From: Diplocarpon mali
Lineage: Eukaryota > Ascomycota > Leotiomycetes > Helotiales > Drepanopezizaceae
Direction of reading: 5' to 3'
NCBI GenBank assembly: GCA_024741835.1
Contig: JAENRP010000005.1
Span: 13,444-77,443, forward strand
DNA: 64,000 bases
The position numbers were made by a program, and so were the translations under genes. This document shows, piece by piece, positions 12,843 through 24,272 of this stretch. The notes under the pieces were generated by a model. That model searched no databases, was not told the origin of the DNA, and saw only the letters and a program-made list of their open reading frames with translations. Position 1 is the stretch's first letter. The number at the start of each line of letters is the position of its first letter.

Positions 12843-14967
12843 AAAACATTATGAGACTTAACGAATACAAATGGCATAATAGACAGGTGGGAGGATCACG
12901 GATAGTGGAGTTGATTTTGAACCCGTTATCTATACACGATCCACGGGTACTCACCCTCCTTTTCCTTAGGATAGTTTGATACCTCTGTACACTAGGCCTT
13001 TCGAGTCAGACTGTCGCCTCAGTTAGCATGCTCGGACCGCAGTTCGTGTGTCAAGCGCATTTGCAGTAGTGCTCCCTTGTTCTTTTTACTTGTATCTCTC
13101 GGCACATCACAATTATACGATAACAAGAATTCCATGTACGAACCGCGATGACAACGTTTCCGAGAAGTCTAGAGATGTTGTGCTCGTAACCCCTCCCCGA
13201 AGTCAAAATTCGCTCAGAACTCAAATGGTTCGCGTTCCCTTCGTATACTTTCGACGTTCCCAACAACGGTGGACTGCTTGATCGCCTTGACAACTCGGTA
13301 GGGCCCTGACAAGAATTCAGTTGCTCCTGCAATTCATTTTATCTTATTTCAAGTTGGAGCGCGAGTAATGATAGACTAGGATCTTTATTTACGTGAAGTT
13401 CTTTTACTAGATCTTCGTTTGGTTCGGACATCTCGATTGGCTTTTCATGATATCGCTATGCAGCCCGAGTACAACTGCTTTAGCGTTGAAGGTAATCGTT
13501 GCTAAATTAGTCAGTCTGACGACCTCCCTTAAAGAGAATGGTGGTCGTAACATGGCTAATGGCGCATCGTTCGACCCAATTTTATATAGCGATTTTTTCG
13601 TTGGAGCGTGTACTCTGCGCCTAGTTCTAGTCAGCAGGCCTGGCACTTGTCGGACTCGTCGAGGTGCAAGGTCAGGAGCAAGTCCCTCAAAGCTGAGGGC
13701 TCTTACTGTTTATGACCGGGCCGAAGTCAATGGTGCTTTGTGGTGCGAGGATCTCCACAGGTGATATCCGGTCAGCGATGGTTGTAGTCGAGTTCGAGGC
13801 TGTAGTATCATGTTTCGATTACTATGTAGGCCTCGCAAGCGCCGGGCGTAACCTTAAGGTTCTTTAAGTCGACGTGCAAGAGTCGGCACACGCTAGCCGC
13901 TTTTAGAAGACCTCCGTGTCAGATCTCCAGAGTGGAAGCTCACAGCTTAGTGCACCTTAATACTCCCTATTTATAATAACATCTACAGCGTGTCATCGCT
14001 CTATTTTCACTATAACTCCGCCGTCATATAGTCGTCAAGTATATTCCTGTTTGATTCCAAAATTTGCGGCAACTTCCTTGAAAATTATGCCTAATCGGGC
14101 TTGAAACAGACCAAACGTTCCTAAAAGATATAGCCGAACGCTAATAACATGTAAATCGATGAACTACCCAATTGCAAGTTTTTAATGTCTCATCAAGTCG
14201 AACCTCAAAATTGACACAAATTTGTATGTGTTAATTTGCGATCTTATGAAAACTCGAGTTTGAACCGAACAAGCTTTTCCGTACAGTTGTAAATCGGACT
14301 TCTATGATTGCTTGTTATGGTTCAAGCTACGCTAAAAGAAATATACTATAACTGGTCAGAAAAGTCACAAGCTTTATGAGCCGAACAGCGATGCCCAACC
14401 TGTAGGCGGTAAGACTTGGAAATGAAATAACAATTATAAGAAAGCTTCAACTCCTAGAGCGTCTTGCGGCTGGCTGGGCCCCTAGGCAAGCTATTTCGCG
14501 ATTGACATAACCTATGCATAAGCCATCTCTCAAAAATAGGTGCGAAGATATCTGCCGATGGTAGACGAGTAATGGATTTAGGTGAAAAGACGCCTCAGAT
14601 TGTAACTGAAGCTGTCTTCCCACTACCGCAGGTATGTGAATCTCTAGAAACATCATTCTCTACAAGGCAAGAGATGAATTTCAAATTCACGGAGAACCCC
14701 ATCTGTATTAGAAGACGCAATTGAGTCTTGAGAGCCTTATTGGCGTTTTCTTCACCATTGGTATAGGCACCCATATTCGGTGTGGATGTAGACTCGAAAA
14801 TTAAAATCAGATGCAAGAGATAAATGATCCTTGAGTAGGCCACGGCTCGGGGCGAATATATGGGCCAGGGGAGTCATGGCGCCTAGACAGCCGTAAGCCG
14901 CTGTACGAAGTGCGAAGTAGGAAATGTGGAGCTCTCCTCTTTCATTCCCTCCCCTAGTTAAATGGTA

Positions 14968-15080
14968 CTTAATCGTAAGCCAAATGAACACTACCATAGC
15001 GCCAATGACTAGGGGGGTTTAGTATGGGCTTGCAAGGTTCAAATATACTTTCATGTGGTGTTGTTTGGCCTGTAACGAAG
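14968..15080 (+). mobile_element. MITE-like element, copy A (113 bp)
   Basis: The left end CTTAATCGTAAGCCAAA is a mutated inverse of the right end TTTGGCCTGTAACGAAG. The interior shares a GTTTAGTATGGGCTTGCAAGG-like block and CATGTGGTGTTGTTTGG with the copies at 31228 and 32560. It is non-coding. No clear target duplication remains. Confidence 0.7.
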
Positions 15081-16684
15081 TTCATATTAAGCGGCGACAA
15101 AATCTTAAAGTTCAACACTTAAACGAAGGAGGAGCGTACGAGTACGAAGATTCAATCCCCTACGCGAATCAGTGCGTTCGCAGACTATCAAGAGAAAGCA
15201 AGTAAAGCCCGACGAAATTATTGACCCAGCTCGGTCTTCTTCTGTGGGAACAAGATTATGTTGGCGATTAATTTCAGAGAGAACACCCGCTGGACTAGCT
15301 GCTCCATAGCGTGAAGAACTATGTCCCCAGAACTCCTGTAGCTTTTCTTCCGGGCTGTACTAAGTATAATGCTGGCCTTTGATCTTGTTAGAATTGGGTT
15401 TGCAGAGTTAAATTCATCAAAAATCATTGTGGTAAATCGACAGGGATTACATCTCGGTACTAAACGCTTAACCCGATTGAGTAATATATCGCTTAGATCC
15501 GATAATATGAATCTGATATGATTTATACTTTATTCTAGGCTCAAAATATAGAAAATATATCGCTTGAATTCTGACATACACCTAAGAAAGGTCTCTAGAT
15601 CACTTCTCGGTTCGAGAGTAGTTTCATCAGATACTGAACATTATTGGTATTTATTCTATATAAATTCAAGTGTAAGCAAGTGTTGAGTATGTACGACTAC
15701 CCTCTTAAGTTAAAAGGTATCCACACCTTACCCTTGCAATTGTCAGGCCATGGTACTTCAACGCCATAACACAGCAGAATATTCAACTTGACTTGAATGA
15801 ACTAGCGCGATAATGAAGAAAAATGGTATGATTGCGAGTGTGTATAGAAGGTCGAGAACATGCAGTAGTACTTCGGGAATGATAAACGAGTATATTTTAT
15901 CTAATACACCAAGAGTTTCCCCCGGACATTTTCCCAGCCCGTAGTCCGATCCCAGTGCAGATCTAGCTCCCGTGCCACGAGGCTAAGAATTTCTGGGGCT
16001 CCGCTAGCAACGTAACTGAATGTTATGAGTATTAGCTTTGTGGGAGGATCTTGTAAAACAGTCCTTAGTTTCAGCAGCTTTGCCAAACTGTTTGGGAAGT
16101 GGGTACATATATCAGCCCACTGTATAGGTTCAGGCACACAAAATGGTGACTCTAGGTAGTAATAAATGTATTAAAATGGCAGTCTGAAGTATCACCGCCA
16201 GTAGCATGGTGGCAAGAGAACTGTTTGGTGCGCGATCTACTGTACTTGATTTTTGTTCCTGCTCTTTGAGGAAAATAGACACTTGTCTCAATTCGTCAAG
16301 TTTTAAAGCTTTCGACTTGCCTCCGCGAACAATTCTCCATGGTTGGAATTCACACTTATCAACGAATTCTTGCCCTGTTTTGGGCTAACTGCGCTCAGTT
16401 TTTAAAGCAGAAAATGAAAAACAGAAGCAGCTTAGCGGATTAAAGCACAAAGTATCTGGTAGTGTAAATTGCTTGTACGCAAAAATCCCAAGGCTTGAGG
16501 GCTGCATCAACTTGACCGCCAAGGCCTGATCGAGAGAAGATTATGTCTGATAAAAGAGCGAATAATAGCCGGCCCCATTTTTCTTTTCTGCTCAGGGATG
16601 ACTCAGAGCGTGGGAGGTTTATTTAAATAGGATTTGGGAATACAGTTTCCGGTGGGTCAGATCACAACTACGTAGACGGGTACA

Positions 16685-16690
16685 TATATA
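16685..16690 (+). promoter_or_regulatory. TATA box of tyrosinase 1
   Basis: TATATA about 125 bases before the ATG at 16814, in a context that fits a fungal core promoter. No other control element was identified. Confidence 0.45.
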
Positions 16691-16813
16691 CTTGATTGTC
16701 TGCCACTACTTTTCAATAGACAACTTTCCCCTCAAGAATATTATTGAAGCAGGCTTCCTCAACGCATTACTGCGTACTCACAGCAATACTTGGTTTTATA
16801 TGTCATATTTGAA

Positions 16814-18785
16814 ATGCAGTTCCTTTTAATAGCATCATTTTCTTTGCTTCTTTTCAGAGTTTACGCTGCTGGCACAGCTTACGCTGCTGCTAGAGCAGCA
16901 GCTCGAGACGCAGTTGATCTTCTCGCTAAGCAGGGCATCAAGGAATATGAAAGCTTCCAGCCCTTGCCTAACAACAATTGTACTGTCGAAAATGCAGTGA
17001 GGCGTCAAGAATGGTATGATTATTGCTTACCAAATCAACCTATCAAACAACCCACAACAGGCGCCTGGCTAAGATATCATAGGTCTGACCTCCCGCTTAA
17101 AACGCGCCGAAGTTACGTTTCAGCTGTCAAGTGTCTTATAGCGGCACCTCGAAGCAAAGCTTTCGAAAACGCCCCAGGAATCGTCTCAAGATATGACGAG
17201 TTTGTATACGTACACGCGAATATGGCACTTACAACTCACTACACAGTACGTTCCTCTCTTGTAGCTGCGCAATATTGTTAACACTTGTTTCCTAGGGAAA
17301 TTTCCTTTCGTGGCACAGATTTTACATCTGGGCCTACGAACAAGCTTTACGAAATGAGTGTGGGTACATAGGATATTCCCCATACTGGAACTGGGGCCGC
17401 TATTCTAGGTAATATGCAATTTGTTTGATCATAACTCGCGAACTAAGCTGACTGTAAAAAGTGATCCAATCAAACATCCGATTTTCGACGGCAGTGACGC
17501 TAGCCTATCAGGCAATGGAGGATTTTACAACCACACAGGTACGAAAATGATCAGCGCCCCTGCCCCTTATGATATCCTGCCTCCTGCAGGTGGAGGAGGC
17601 TGCCTTCTTAATGGGCCATTCAAAGAGTATGTTAACATTTTCTAAACTTCAACTTGATTCTGTCCCACGTGTCCACCAAAAGATGAGCGAGTGCAGAGTT
17701 TGCCTCTGGTAGCAAGACTTTGCAACACCAGATTTTGGACATACCAAGTATGATTTCTTCCTCCTAACAAGATTCCTATCGCTCTACGTCCAGTGTTACA
17801 AGTGTATAGGCGCGATGTCATACTTCCATTCCTTTCCACAACAACCGGTGGTTCTCAAAGTGAAGCTAACACACCCCAAGTACGGTCATAAATCTGGGAC
17901 CTTTCCAACCTGGACTCTCCGGTATCACTCCGAACAATCAGTCAGACGGTCTCGGCTACAACCCTCGTGTACGTATGGTGCTCATCTTTTCTTCTCAGTG
18001 CCTCCAGATCTTAGATCATGAGTATATATTTGAGGAATGAGATTCACGTCCAATAAACATCGCAAAGTGAATGGGCTAACTATGTTAAAGTGTCTGAGAC
18101 GAGATATAAATCCTATCGCGGCGGCTGTCACAGCAACAAATTATACAATGCTACAAATCAACAAGTTTGCCAATGATAGTATGTTATCTAGAGATAGTTT
18201 TTATTCTTTACCTTCTTTGGGTGGGCGAGTGGATATTTATGCTCTTGATCGTTTTATATCTGATTCCTAGATCAATCTCGGCGTTCCAAGGGTAATCATT
18301 GAGAAGAACGACACTAACCCCAGCTTCGCAGTCAACGGGTTCCAGATTGCAATGTTTGACTATGCAGAGGACAGAAGTTGGGGAATACATGCAGGAGGTC
18401 ATTACACGTTTGGTGGAGATCCTGCTAGTGTAAGTTTGAGCAATCTTGTCATATGCCTTTGATTTCAAATGTTCTCTCAAGTGGCCTAGTCTGGAAAACA
18501 TGACTGATTTATTTCAAGGATACCTTACAATCCCCTAACGATCCAGTCTTCTGGCCTCACCATACGATGCTTGACAGGGTCTGGTGGATTTGGCAAACGC
18601 GAAACTTGACCTATGGCTTGCAGGCGATTGGCGGAACAAGAACCTTTAACAACACCCCCCCATCACCACTGGCAACTTTGGACGACGAAGTTGGGCTTCT
18701 GCACCTCGGTGCCCCGGTCATTCTGAGAGATCTACTGAATACGGTGGGTGGTAAGGGTGGTGATTTCTGTTACGTGTATGTTTGA
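16814..18785 (+). CDS. Secreted short tyrosinase (type 3 copper oxidase)
   Basis: Oxidises phenols to quinones, probably outside the cell. Seven exons: 16814-17245, 17296-17408, 17462-17626, 17881-17968, 18091-18178, 18332-18429 and 18519-18785 (416 residues). The ATG at 16814 opens a signal peptide (FLLIASFSLLLFRVYA). CuA ligands are His134 (YVHAN), His142 (THYTGNF) and His151 (LSWHR). CuB has His315 and His319 in GIHAGGHYTFGGDP and the HH pair 342-343 in FWPHHTMLDRVWWIWQ. The protein ends just after FCYVYV, so it lacks the C-terminal extension found on many fungal tyrosinases. Introns reach 254 nt, longer than most in the window, but the longer ones have CTAAC-type branch points. No frame is broken, so the gene looks intact in AT-rich surroundings. 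Confidence 0.9.
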
Positions 18786-19670
18786 AGGATCAAAATACAT
18801 GGGCTAGGGGTGTTCTGAGATGCAATGAGTGGGTAGGCTCTGACATGGCGCAATATCTAATATCAGATAATATACGTTCTACATAACATTAATTGATTGG
18901 CTTAAGCTGCCAAACTACCCCGACCAATAGTGTTTGGTTGTTTTGCAAGACCTTATTTTTACAATTGTAATGCTCGAACTGTAGCGAGCTTGGCTGCTCA
19001 ATGCTCGTTTTTGGATCTGTTTTGCAATGTAATTTTATCATACATAATTTAAGCTGAGTAAGCATATGATCCGTTGCTGGGCTAGCGACTCAATTGTAGG
19101 TGGTTTACAGAAAAACGTTGAGTTTTGCCATATCATATCAGCGCTCCTTCTCTCCCTGTTGACAGTAAATAGAAAAAAACCTACATAGTGTTCAGCTTGT
19201 GATGCTTATACGGGACTCTAATTCCTCAGATAAGAGCCTAGCTATCCCAAGGTAGTTATTCTCTTCAATTCTTGAGCCACTACATTCTTAAAGCCTAGAC
19301 AAATTGAGTCAGCTTAGGTTCCTAATCCTAAGACAAATGTTCCGTGCGAGTGGCGATTATCTATTTAATCATAACAAGCTATATTGATAGTAAGTCGCAG
19401 CTATTAACTATAGGCCTCCTATTGACTTGCGTAAAGGTCTTAAAACGTATCCTGTATCCACCTTTTTCCCATCAACAATAACCGGCTTATCACCCCTTAT
19501 ATCTCTTACTAAATCTTTCTTGATTACTAGTATGTATTTGAACAATCTCAGAGTAAATACGTAGAAGTTGAATGTAAATGGTATTTGTAAAAGAGGTAGT
19601 GAACTTTTTTACTTTAAAGCTTTTAAAAAGTTCTACCTTTACTTTGCTTAGGGTTTAGTATTCGTAATCA

Positions 19671-19768
19671 CAAGGACTTCATAATCGCTTTTTAGACTCT
19701 ATAAAAATAATTCAAAGAATCTGAGGGTTCGTAGAAGATACTGCGTACATCTATTAAGTCGTCGTTCC
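19671..19768. repeat. Diverged repeat segment, copy 1
   Basis: Aligns in the same orientation with 22231-22325. Shared blocks include AAGGACTT, GATTCGTAG or GGTTCGTAG, CGTACA and TAAGTCGTC. The remaining differences are largely transitions. This copy has lost the minus-strand reading frame that survives in copy 2. Confidence 0.6.
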
Positions 19769-20093
19769 ATTAGTTCTTTTAACCTTGTTAAATGGCAAAC
19801 GTAGAACATCTTATATTATCGTCATTCTTTCTATTTCAATGATATGATGTAGCAGTTATATATGCCGGATAATCTTCCAGCTATGTAGATAATGGAATCT
19901 GTACTTGAAATTACTATGGAGTATAATGAGTGGGTATTCTAGTCAACTGTCTGCGGAATTCTTTAAAACAGTGAGTGATAACATAAATCTATCGCCTCTA
20001 CTTTGAACTACATATGATGAATACGGTCTCGGAATTTCCTAGCATCTCAGATTTATCTGTTTCGAGTACAAAACGACTAGTCACTTAGAATGC

Positions 20094-20149
20094 TAAGATT
20101 TGGATCTTGAATCGAAAACTCGATTTCGGTTTTCGATTTCAAAATCTTA
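20094..20149. repeat. Hairpin (imperfect inverted repeat)
   Basis: The arm AATCGAAAAC pairs with GTTTTCGATT around a 9-base loop, and outer flanks TAAGATTT and AAAATCTTA extend the pairing around a small bulge. A second, smaller palindrome (TTTCGCAAAAT / AATTTTGCAAAA) follows at about 20177-20200. The function is unknown. It could be the remains of an inverted-repeat transposon. Confidence 0.6.
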
Positions 20150-20486
20150 CACACTACAAGGGTACTTTTGGAATGGTTTCGCAAAATAATTTTGCAAAAC
20201 TAATCATAGACTCAGAGCCAAAAGCTGATTATGAATTTACGCCACTATACAAATTTTTCAGAATACTCGTTTTCGAGCGGCTGTAGGCGCCCTGATTCAA
20301 TTCTCTACCTTGTGCGGAACAGAATTTCATGAAACATGCGGAAAGACTGTGCTTCGTCATAATCACAAAATACACTTCCAGATTTATTACTTACTTAAAA
20401 TTACACTATATGTAACCGGAAGTCAAATCATCAACTTTGACTTTCAGAAGCAAATAGCATACGTGTAGCCACATTATTTCTTTCCC

Positions 20487-20583
20487 GAGACGGCAGATCA
20501 AAGCCAAGGGGCGAAATCCACTGGAAAGTTGGAATTTTTACCGTTTGTAGAGGGACACCCAATTCTTTTCATTTTGTATATAA
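20487..20583 (+). promoter_or_regulatory. Promoter-like relic, copy 1
   Basis: A motif GACGGCAGATCAAAGCC followed by AAGGGGCGAAATCCA resembles 33077-33109. It is followed by TATATAA at 20577-20583 and by CTGAAATCTAAC, which resembles GGATTCTAACC at the other site. The first ATG downstream (near 20641) is followed at once by a stop. It looks like the 5' end of a lost gene. Confidence 0.4.
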
Positions 20584-20706
20584 GGGCTGAAATCTAACTA
20601 TCAATCTCTACTATTAGGGCAACAACCACTCAAATTATATAATGCTGCATCTTAGCCTTTAAAATAGCATTTCGGATCACAATTCCTGAGACCGAACTAG
20701 CTTATA

Positions 20707-20809
20707 CTTCGTCGCAGGCTATAAGAGTACTGCAATAGCGCTATTTGCAGGGGGTATCTGTGCTGGGTTTGGAAGGTTAGATTATACTTTTATGTGGCCT
20801 GCGACAGAG
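20707..20809 (+). mobile_element. MITE-like element, copy B (103 bp)
   Basis: The left end CTTCGTCGCAGG is matched by the right end CCTGCGACAGAG. The element is flanked by TA on both sides, consistent with a TA target duplication. The interior carries GGGTTTGGAAGGTTAGATTA, related to the other copies. Non-coding. Confidence 0.75.
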
Positions 20810-22230
20810 TATGGAAGATGTTCTTTATGTTGAAGCTACATTAGCTCCAACTTCACCCGTGAGTACCCAATCTTGTAAACAAGTCGAGTAAAGATTCCAG
20901 CTAATGACACTATAAAAATGAGACTTCATTTTGCAGTGATAATCATTGTATTCAGAGTTGTTGATTCACTCTTGTAGTAAGGTTTGCCTCATGGTATTCG
21001 GGAATAAAGTAAAGCATAAGTAGAAACGCAAGCGAGATATGCTTCATACTTCAAAACTTGAAGTTACTGTTTGAACCTCACAACGTGCAGAGGAGAGGCG
21101 GTTAAGTACGAAGTGGTGTTCCTGGTCCTTGGCAGACCATTGGTAGGGGTCCCATAGAAATTAAAAAGGGTAACATTAGTAATGACACAAGTTTAATTAA
21201 TGATCTGTTCTATATAGTATCGTTTAGCGATAAAGTATTATAACCTGTCAATTTTAAAGAGTTTACAGGGCGTGAGACGCTTATCTGTGTTAAGAGTTTA
21301 GTATGAGAATGCTTTATCCCCTTTTAATATGCTATAATAATTCTAGACTATATGTTGGAAGTAAGAAACTCTATAGTCGGACTAGGTATGAAGAGAAATT
21401 AGCATAATACTCCTCAACTCAGATATTTAGCCTATTATACTTACAAGAGACCTGAATTCTTTAGTTAAGAGTCTAACTCGCTATTTGGTTAATAGCTACT
21501 CCCTTTGAGTCTTACGTGTAACGACGCAGAACCGTGGGTGTTGCGGATTCAAGCATGGTAGCAAGAGTAGGTGCAAAGGCGTATTCTACAGGTCTAATAC
21601 GGAGAAAACGAAGAAGTTGGAGAGTTCTCGCAGAGAGAGTCTCCCTATTTAAATACACTGGCCAGAAGCCCTGTTACCCGTTCCTGTAATATTATACAAG
21701 CATATCCTAGTACACCTAATTAGAGTAGGAACTGGGGTAGCCCAGCTTCATGTGTGTCACAAACTTATGAACGCCGTAACCCCGTAGTGCCATCGTTACA
21801 TTTGGTCAGTATATCTTTGAAAAGGCACCTGGATAAATAGTATCGCTATATGTTCTTTATTCCAAAACAATCTCTTCTCACTAATGAGAGTATTTACTTA
21901 ATTTCATTAATCTTTCTATTCGTTAGTCGCGGCTTTAGCTTTAAATCGTCTTTTTATTTTTAGGCTATTGAAGAAAATCTTTCAAGATTTAAAGTTATAA
22001 CCGTTTCCTTTCCTCTTCTCCTTTCCCTTATGTACTATAACCTGCCTTACTTCCTTTCATATGTATGATTAAGCCGTTCCTTTAATTATAAGTATATATT
22101 TAGATAATCATAAGGTATACTGGTAAAGATCGAAATTAGAGGGTAATTATAGAAAACATAGGTGTGAAGATTTTTATTCTAAAGCCTAGGAAGAGCTCTG
22201 GCTTTATATAATTCGGTATTTAACATTTTA

Positions 22231-22325
22231 CAGTCGTAAGGACTTGATATCAACTCTACAGACCCTTGGAAAAAATCTGCAGATTCGTAGGAGACACCGC
22301 GTACAGATGTACTAAGTCGTCTCCC
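22231..22325. repeat. Diverged repeat segment, copy 2
   Basis: Related to 19671-19768. Read on the minus strand it keeps a short protein-like stretch (ESADFFQGSVELISSPYDC), which suggests both copies descend from a coding element or duplicated gene. I cannot name the family. Confidence 0.5.
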
Positions 22326-23560
22326 TATAAATCACCACTGTATAGCTTATAGCAGATAATTATTTAGTATTGATAGTCTTTAGCTTTGAATGTAATCCTA
22401 AAAGACTCCGGTATACCCTTATTTGGTCTTTTAAGCTTACTATTCAATACTTTTTTTATGTGCTGAACATTTGACTTTACTATGAATAGAATAGAATATT
22501 ATGGTAAGAGCGTTATAGAGATACTGTTTTATTAGGCCAAGGTTGAACCTTCTCCTCTTAATCAGGGTCAACAATAAGCAGTTGTACTCTCCCCATTTTT
22601 CGCAGAAATTGGATCGAAAATACTCACGTATTATACTTGATAGCAACTTCAAGTAAAAGTTCCAAAATCCATTCAGCCATGAAACTGAATTTGACAGGAT
22701 TCAATACACTTCTACGAAAGCAAGAAGTACTTTACAATTATCTACAAAAGTGGACCATTTTATCTTCTTTTTATTCAGAGTACGGCAAATCACGCACCGG
22801 ATACTCCCGATTTTTTTATTTTATAGAAACTATGTATTGAGACCCATTTACTAATATTCTCACTATTAAGGGTTAAAACTACCAAGAGCATGCGGAGGAA
22901 ATACGGCGAAGAATTTACACGCTGTAAAGATATACACTTGAGCTTTGAGAAAGCATTTAGACTTACAAGCTCAAATCCTCAAAGGCTTATTAGCTACTCA
23001 CTCTTCTCAATAAGCTCCAAATGTGGACCTTTGCTATCTAGGGGTCAGTGGACATTTGGTTACTCTAAGTCCACTTAATGGACATACATGCCTACTTGTG
23101 CAGCCCACTGAAATAAGGGAGTTACAAAGGGCCAGGCTGGTGTTCGAACTACCTTGACTTCAACGCTATCCCTGGACTCTAAGAAGTAGAAATAAATATA
23201 TCAAACTATATATACTCTTCTACTTGAAGTAAGTCAGACTTTAATTTCTTCTCATACAATTCTTCTCCGAGTTGACCGGGCCCGTGCTGCTCGTCGTCCT
23301 CTTCGCTTACTCGACAACATCTATGAAGTATCTACCTAAGTACCTTGCGGAAAATTGTGGGTCCTCAGGCACGGTGTCGAAAGGATGCTTTAATTTCACG
23401 GTATCGCACGTTACAACTCTCCGAAGTTCGACAAAATTCGGCCAAAGTCGGTAAATCTTCAGTAGCGCAGGAACCTCTGCCAACCATGTATCCGAATTCC
23501 TGAATTGATTGAGTCTTGTAAAATAAATGTGTCGCATCGGTTCAAAATCGATTGATTAGA

Positions 23561-23794
23561 ATGAAATTTCCTTGCTTGAAAGCCGCGCCGAGCGTAGGGG
23601 TACTACGGTGGCTACCTACCAGCCTCATTGGTTTAACCTTCCTCGTGGCTGCCAACTTCTTGATCTTCCAGTGCGTGTTCGTCTATCTACCATTGTCTTA
23701 TTCCAATAATGCTGCGAGTTTATTCATCGCAACCGAGCCAAAACAGTTCATGTTCGCGGCTGTTAGTATATTATTCGGAATGCTTAATCTTTGA
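23561..23794 (+). CDS. Possible small membrane protein or exon fragment
   Basis: An ATG-started frame of 77 residues with two hydrophobic segments (about residues 18-40 and 65-77) separated by a short polar loop. Its codon use is less AT-skewed than its surroundings. There is no family match I know and no supported splice partner. It could be the first exon of a degraded transporter-like gene. Low confidence. Confidence 0.2.
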   Translation: MKFPCLKAAPSVGVLRWLPTSLIGLTFLVAANFLIFQCVFVYLPLSYSNNAASLFIATEPKQFMFAAVSILFGMLNL

Positions 23795-24272
23795 AGACAT
23801 GGGGTGTGGTTGCAGTCGAAGAATACACATGCCGCTCACGAGTAGTAATAGCGGCATGAAGCGTGAATCTGGCGAAAGGAGAACTAGATTACCTGTGAAG
23901 TCTGAATAGGCGAAAGGTGGTTAGTTGTGTCGTTTGGTGAACCTCATAGAGAATTACGCCGGTTGAGTAGCCCAGAAGCGTAATCATACATGCAATCTCG
24001 GCCCGCTCTTGATTTTCGGATTATGGTAAATTTTGAAATTTTTGCCTTAACCAGATTCAAGCAATATTTGTCTCGGGATAAGTAATCGAAGACCTGAGGT
24101 TACATCCCCACATTGAAGCTCGGTAAAGCTCACCAGCTTTATTTGCGGCGTAGATGACGCCTCAGATGGAAACCCTGGCAACCAGCATCAAGACCTTTTG
24201 ACCGATGCTGGACATACTTTTATAATCATACAAATTTCAGCATTTTCTCTCCTTCCCCTGGCTTGCTATGCC

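Larger units (their letters stand above)
12843..16813. other. AT-rich intergenic stretch with decayed DNA
   Basis: Almost 4 kb without an intact gene. Base composition falls towards AT from about 13.9 kb on. Minus-strand frames at 14447-14997 and 15901-16137 (for example FPNSLAKLLKLRTVLQDPP) look like fragments of former proteins but I do not recognise them. The interval contains one copy of the inverted-repeat element (14968-15080) and, at its right end, the promoter of the tyrosinase gene. Confidence 0.5.
18786..24272. other. AT-rich, repeat-decayed intergenic region
   Basis: About 5.5 kb rich in TpA and stop codons in all frames. It holds MITE copy B, two diverged copies of one segment (19671-19768 and 22231-22325), hairpins near 20.1 kb and a promoter-like segment near 20.5 kb. 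All longer frames (for example 22440-22652 minus, 22637-23078 plus) are AT-biased and unrecognised. The pattern is what RIP mutation leaves of transposons, but this has not been measured. The only open frame with a protein-like profile is the small membrane frame at 23561. Confidence 0.6.
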
